64,000 nucleotides of DNA from Planctomycetaceae bacterium. Lineage in GTDB: Bacteria > Planctomycetota > Planctomycetia > Planctomycetales > Planctomycetaceae. The notes below the pieces were generated by a model that saw only the letters and a program-made list of their open reading frames with translations, did not search any database and was not told where the DNA came from. Location: assembly GCA_029259845.1 (NCBI GenBank), contig JAJDEI010000313.1:1-64000 (forward strand). Reading direction: 5' to 3'. This document shows, piece by piece, positions 63,057 through 64,000 of this stretch; the stretch's first letter is position 1; every line of letters starts with the position of its first letter. The position numbers and the translations under genes are program-made.

Positions 63057-63301
63057 TGGCACATGCACCGGTACACATCGTCCGGTTTGGACTGATCAAG
63101 GTGAGCATCTGGCGAAATCACACGAAATCCGGCGAGCGACACTCGGTGTCGGCAGTCCGTCTGTACCGAAACGGTGACCAATGGAAAGAGTCGACCCGGT
63201 TCGGTCGTGATGAACTGCCATTGGTTGCCAAAGCGCTCGACCACGCGCACACCTGGATATTTGAGAATGCGAACCGGGATTCGAATGAAAATGAGCGATG
63301 A
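63056..63301 (+). CDS. Small island protein, paralogue of the gene at 49934 (81 aa)
   Basis: The core VHIVRFGLIKVSIWRNHTKSGERHSVSAVRLYRNGDQWKESTRFGRDELPLVAKALDHAHTWIFE is homologous to the 97-residue protein at 49934-50227, with the same spacing throughout. The start overlaps the previous stop by one base and has AAGGAAGG upstream. Function is unknown; a second copy in the same island suggests duplication within the element or an ancient module. Confidence 0.75.
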   Translation: MAHAPVHIVRFGLIKVSIWRNHTKSGERHSVSAVRLYRNGDQWKESTRFGRDELPLVAKALDHAHTWIFENANRDSNENER

Positions 63302-63536
63302 CCCATCGATTCGCTGGTACTTGATCTGTCCGCGATGCAACGCGAAAGCGTTCAGCCCAATGCAACTGCGAGCCTGCCCACGGTGTGGGTATCGGCAAGT
63401 GCATACTGAGCGTGCCTCGTGTCCTTGGCTACGTGATGGACAGAGCCATGAACAAGCGAAAGCTGTCGACCATTTGGCAGCGGAGCGACAAATCAACTCC
63501 GCGACGGTTCTGGACGACGATTCATCGTCCAAGTGA
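63291..63536 (+). CDS. Small double-CxxC zinc-ribbon protein (81 aa)
   Basis: The product MSDDPSIRWYLICPRCNAKAFSPMQLRACPRCGYRQ has two CPRC knuckles at about residues 13-16 and 29-32, which form a rubredoxin-like zinc ribbon. It overlaps the preceding gene by 11 bases and precedes the AlpA-like gene by 9. Likely a nucleic-acid-binding accessory. Confidence 0.68.
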   Translation: MSDDPSIRWYLICPRCNAKAFSPMQLRACPRCGYRQVHTERASCPWLRDGQSHEQAKAVDHLAAERQINSATVLDDDSSSK

Positions 63537-63545
63537 GGAAGACGA

Positions 63546-63776
63546 ATGACGCGTAAAAACAACGACATCGAGACAGCGGACTGCGATTTCCAGATGTTGA
63601 CTGCACAAGATGTCGCAGCACGTCTTCAAATCTCTGTCCGTGGCGTCTGGCGGCAGGTGAGCAAGGGGCTGTTGCCGGAACCGGTCTACGTCGGAAGACT
63701 CGCGAGATGGCCACTATCGGAGTTGAAAGATTGGATGGACCAAGGATGTCCACCCAGGAATCGATTGAAGAGGTGA
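63546..63776 (+). CDS. AlpA/excisionase-like DNA-binding protein (76 aa)
   Basis: The protein reads LTAQDVAARLQISVRGVWRQVSKGLLPEPVYVGRLARWPLSELKDWMDQG, an AlpA-type winged helix (about residues 18-68). It lies 75 bases upstream of the integrase gene, as excisionases usually do, and is the second such protein in this operon. It probably controls excision or integrase expression. Confidence 0.82.
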   Translation: MTRKNNDIETADCDFQMLTAQDVAARLQISVRGVWRQVSKGLLPEPVYVGRLARWPLSELKDWMDQGCPPRNRLKR

Positions 63777-63851
63777 CTTGCCGCGTACAATGTACGGCAT
63801 CTTCGGAAACAAACTTTTTTACCTTTTTTGAACCAAGGAAAAACACGAATC

Positions 63852-64000
63852 ATGGCATCGATATTCAAACGTGGCCGCGACAGCGGAAAGCGGCGTGCTG
63901 TTTGGTGGATCAGTTACGATGATGAAAATGGGAAGCGGCGAACAAAAAAGGGATTCACCGACAAGCGAGTGACGGAGGATCTGGCCATCGAAATCGAACA
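63852..64000 (+). CDS. Phage-type tyrosine integrase, N-terminal part (continues beyond window)
   Basis: The first 49 residues, MASIFKRGRDSGKRRAVWWI and then SYDDENGKRRTKKGFTDKR, are the arm-type DNA-binding start of phage and ICE integrases (strand-rich, x-R-G-K/R-R... W-x-I-x-Y pattern). AAGGA lies about 14 bases before the ATG. The catalytic domain is outside the window. It ends the excisionase-like operon, so the element's boundary should lie just to the right. Confidence 0.85.
   Translation, partial: MASIFKRGRDSGKRRAVWWISYDDENGKRRTKKGFTDKRVTEDLAIEIE

Noticed and set aside
45379-64000. Search for a CRISPR array or tRNA next to the recombinases.
   Set aside because: No regularly spaced repeats and no cloverleaf-like sequence were recognised by eye; a tRNA scan would be decisive.

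Overview
The window looks like a moderately GC-rich planctomycete replicon. Signs of this are a transmembrane Ser/Thr kinase with leucine-rich repeats beside a group-specific ECF-type sigma factor, PEP-CTERM secreted proteins, WD40/PDZ secreted proteins, and short accessory genes of a type common on planctomycete islands. No rRNA or tRNA was recognised. Most of the window is accessory DNA.

Layout. 1-4 kb: a right-truncated AddB-like nuclease/helicase and a ParB-like partner on the minus strand, then a DUF2130 gene remnant. 4-9.4 kb: small unknown genes with two clear intrinsic terminators, then a minus-strand set of a PLP-dependent transferase, a two-helix membrane protein and a small protein. 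9.4-14 kb: parA/parB, a replication-initiator-like winged-helix gene, a DnaQ-like exonuclease and a small conserved gene, which together look like a plasmid-type maintenance module. 14.7-18.2 kb: about 1.3 kb of ORF-poor, hairpin-rich DNA resembling the RNA part of a group II intron but with no reverse transcriptase, an unknown protein, and an IS3-family element with a GGGAAAC frameshift site. 18.3-26.9 kb: a double PEP-CTERM protein, an SF2 helicase with two small overlapping partners, and the kinase/sigma pair.

27-46.4 kb is a DNA phosphorothioation (PT) island. dndA diverges from dndBCDE across a perfect 12-bp-arm palindrome. To its left are a DGQHR/HNH pair and a tight four-gene minus-strand operon: a PLD-nuclease/helicase, a 61-aa protein, a DndD-like SMC ATPase with a CxC zinc-hook-like motif, and PT-associated protein 4. 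Its composition resembles the Pbe-type PT-dependent exclusion modules rather than DptFGH. Next come an 850-aa zinc-ribbon/HhH/sigma-region-4 protein, a free-standing LigD-type phosphoesterase domain and the PT-associated methyltransferase. A tyrosine recombinase closes the island on the right. In the proposed scheme, DndA-E install sulfur in the DNA backbone, the Pbe-like operon acts on unmodified DNA, and the two DGQHR proteins and the palindrome are candidate control points.

46.7-64 kb: a secreted WD40/PDZ protein, then a long run of small, RBS-preceded island genes, a membrane coiled-coil protein, a VirD4/TraG-like coupling ATPase, two winged-helix (replication-relaxation-like) proteins, a DNA methyltransferase, an unusual 23-bp-arm inverted repeat, and an excisionase-like/AlpA-like operon leading into a phage-type integrase cut by the window edge. 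This looks like an integrative mobilisable or conjugative element, although no relaxase or T4SS channel genes are in view.
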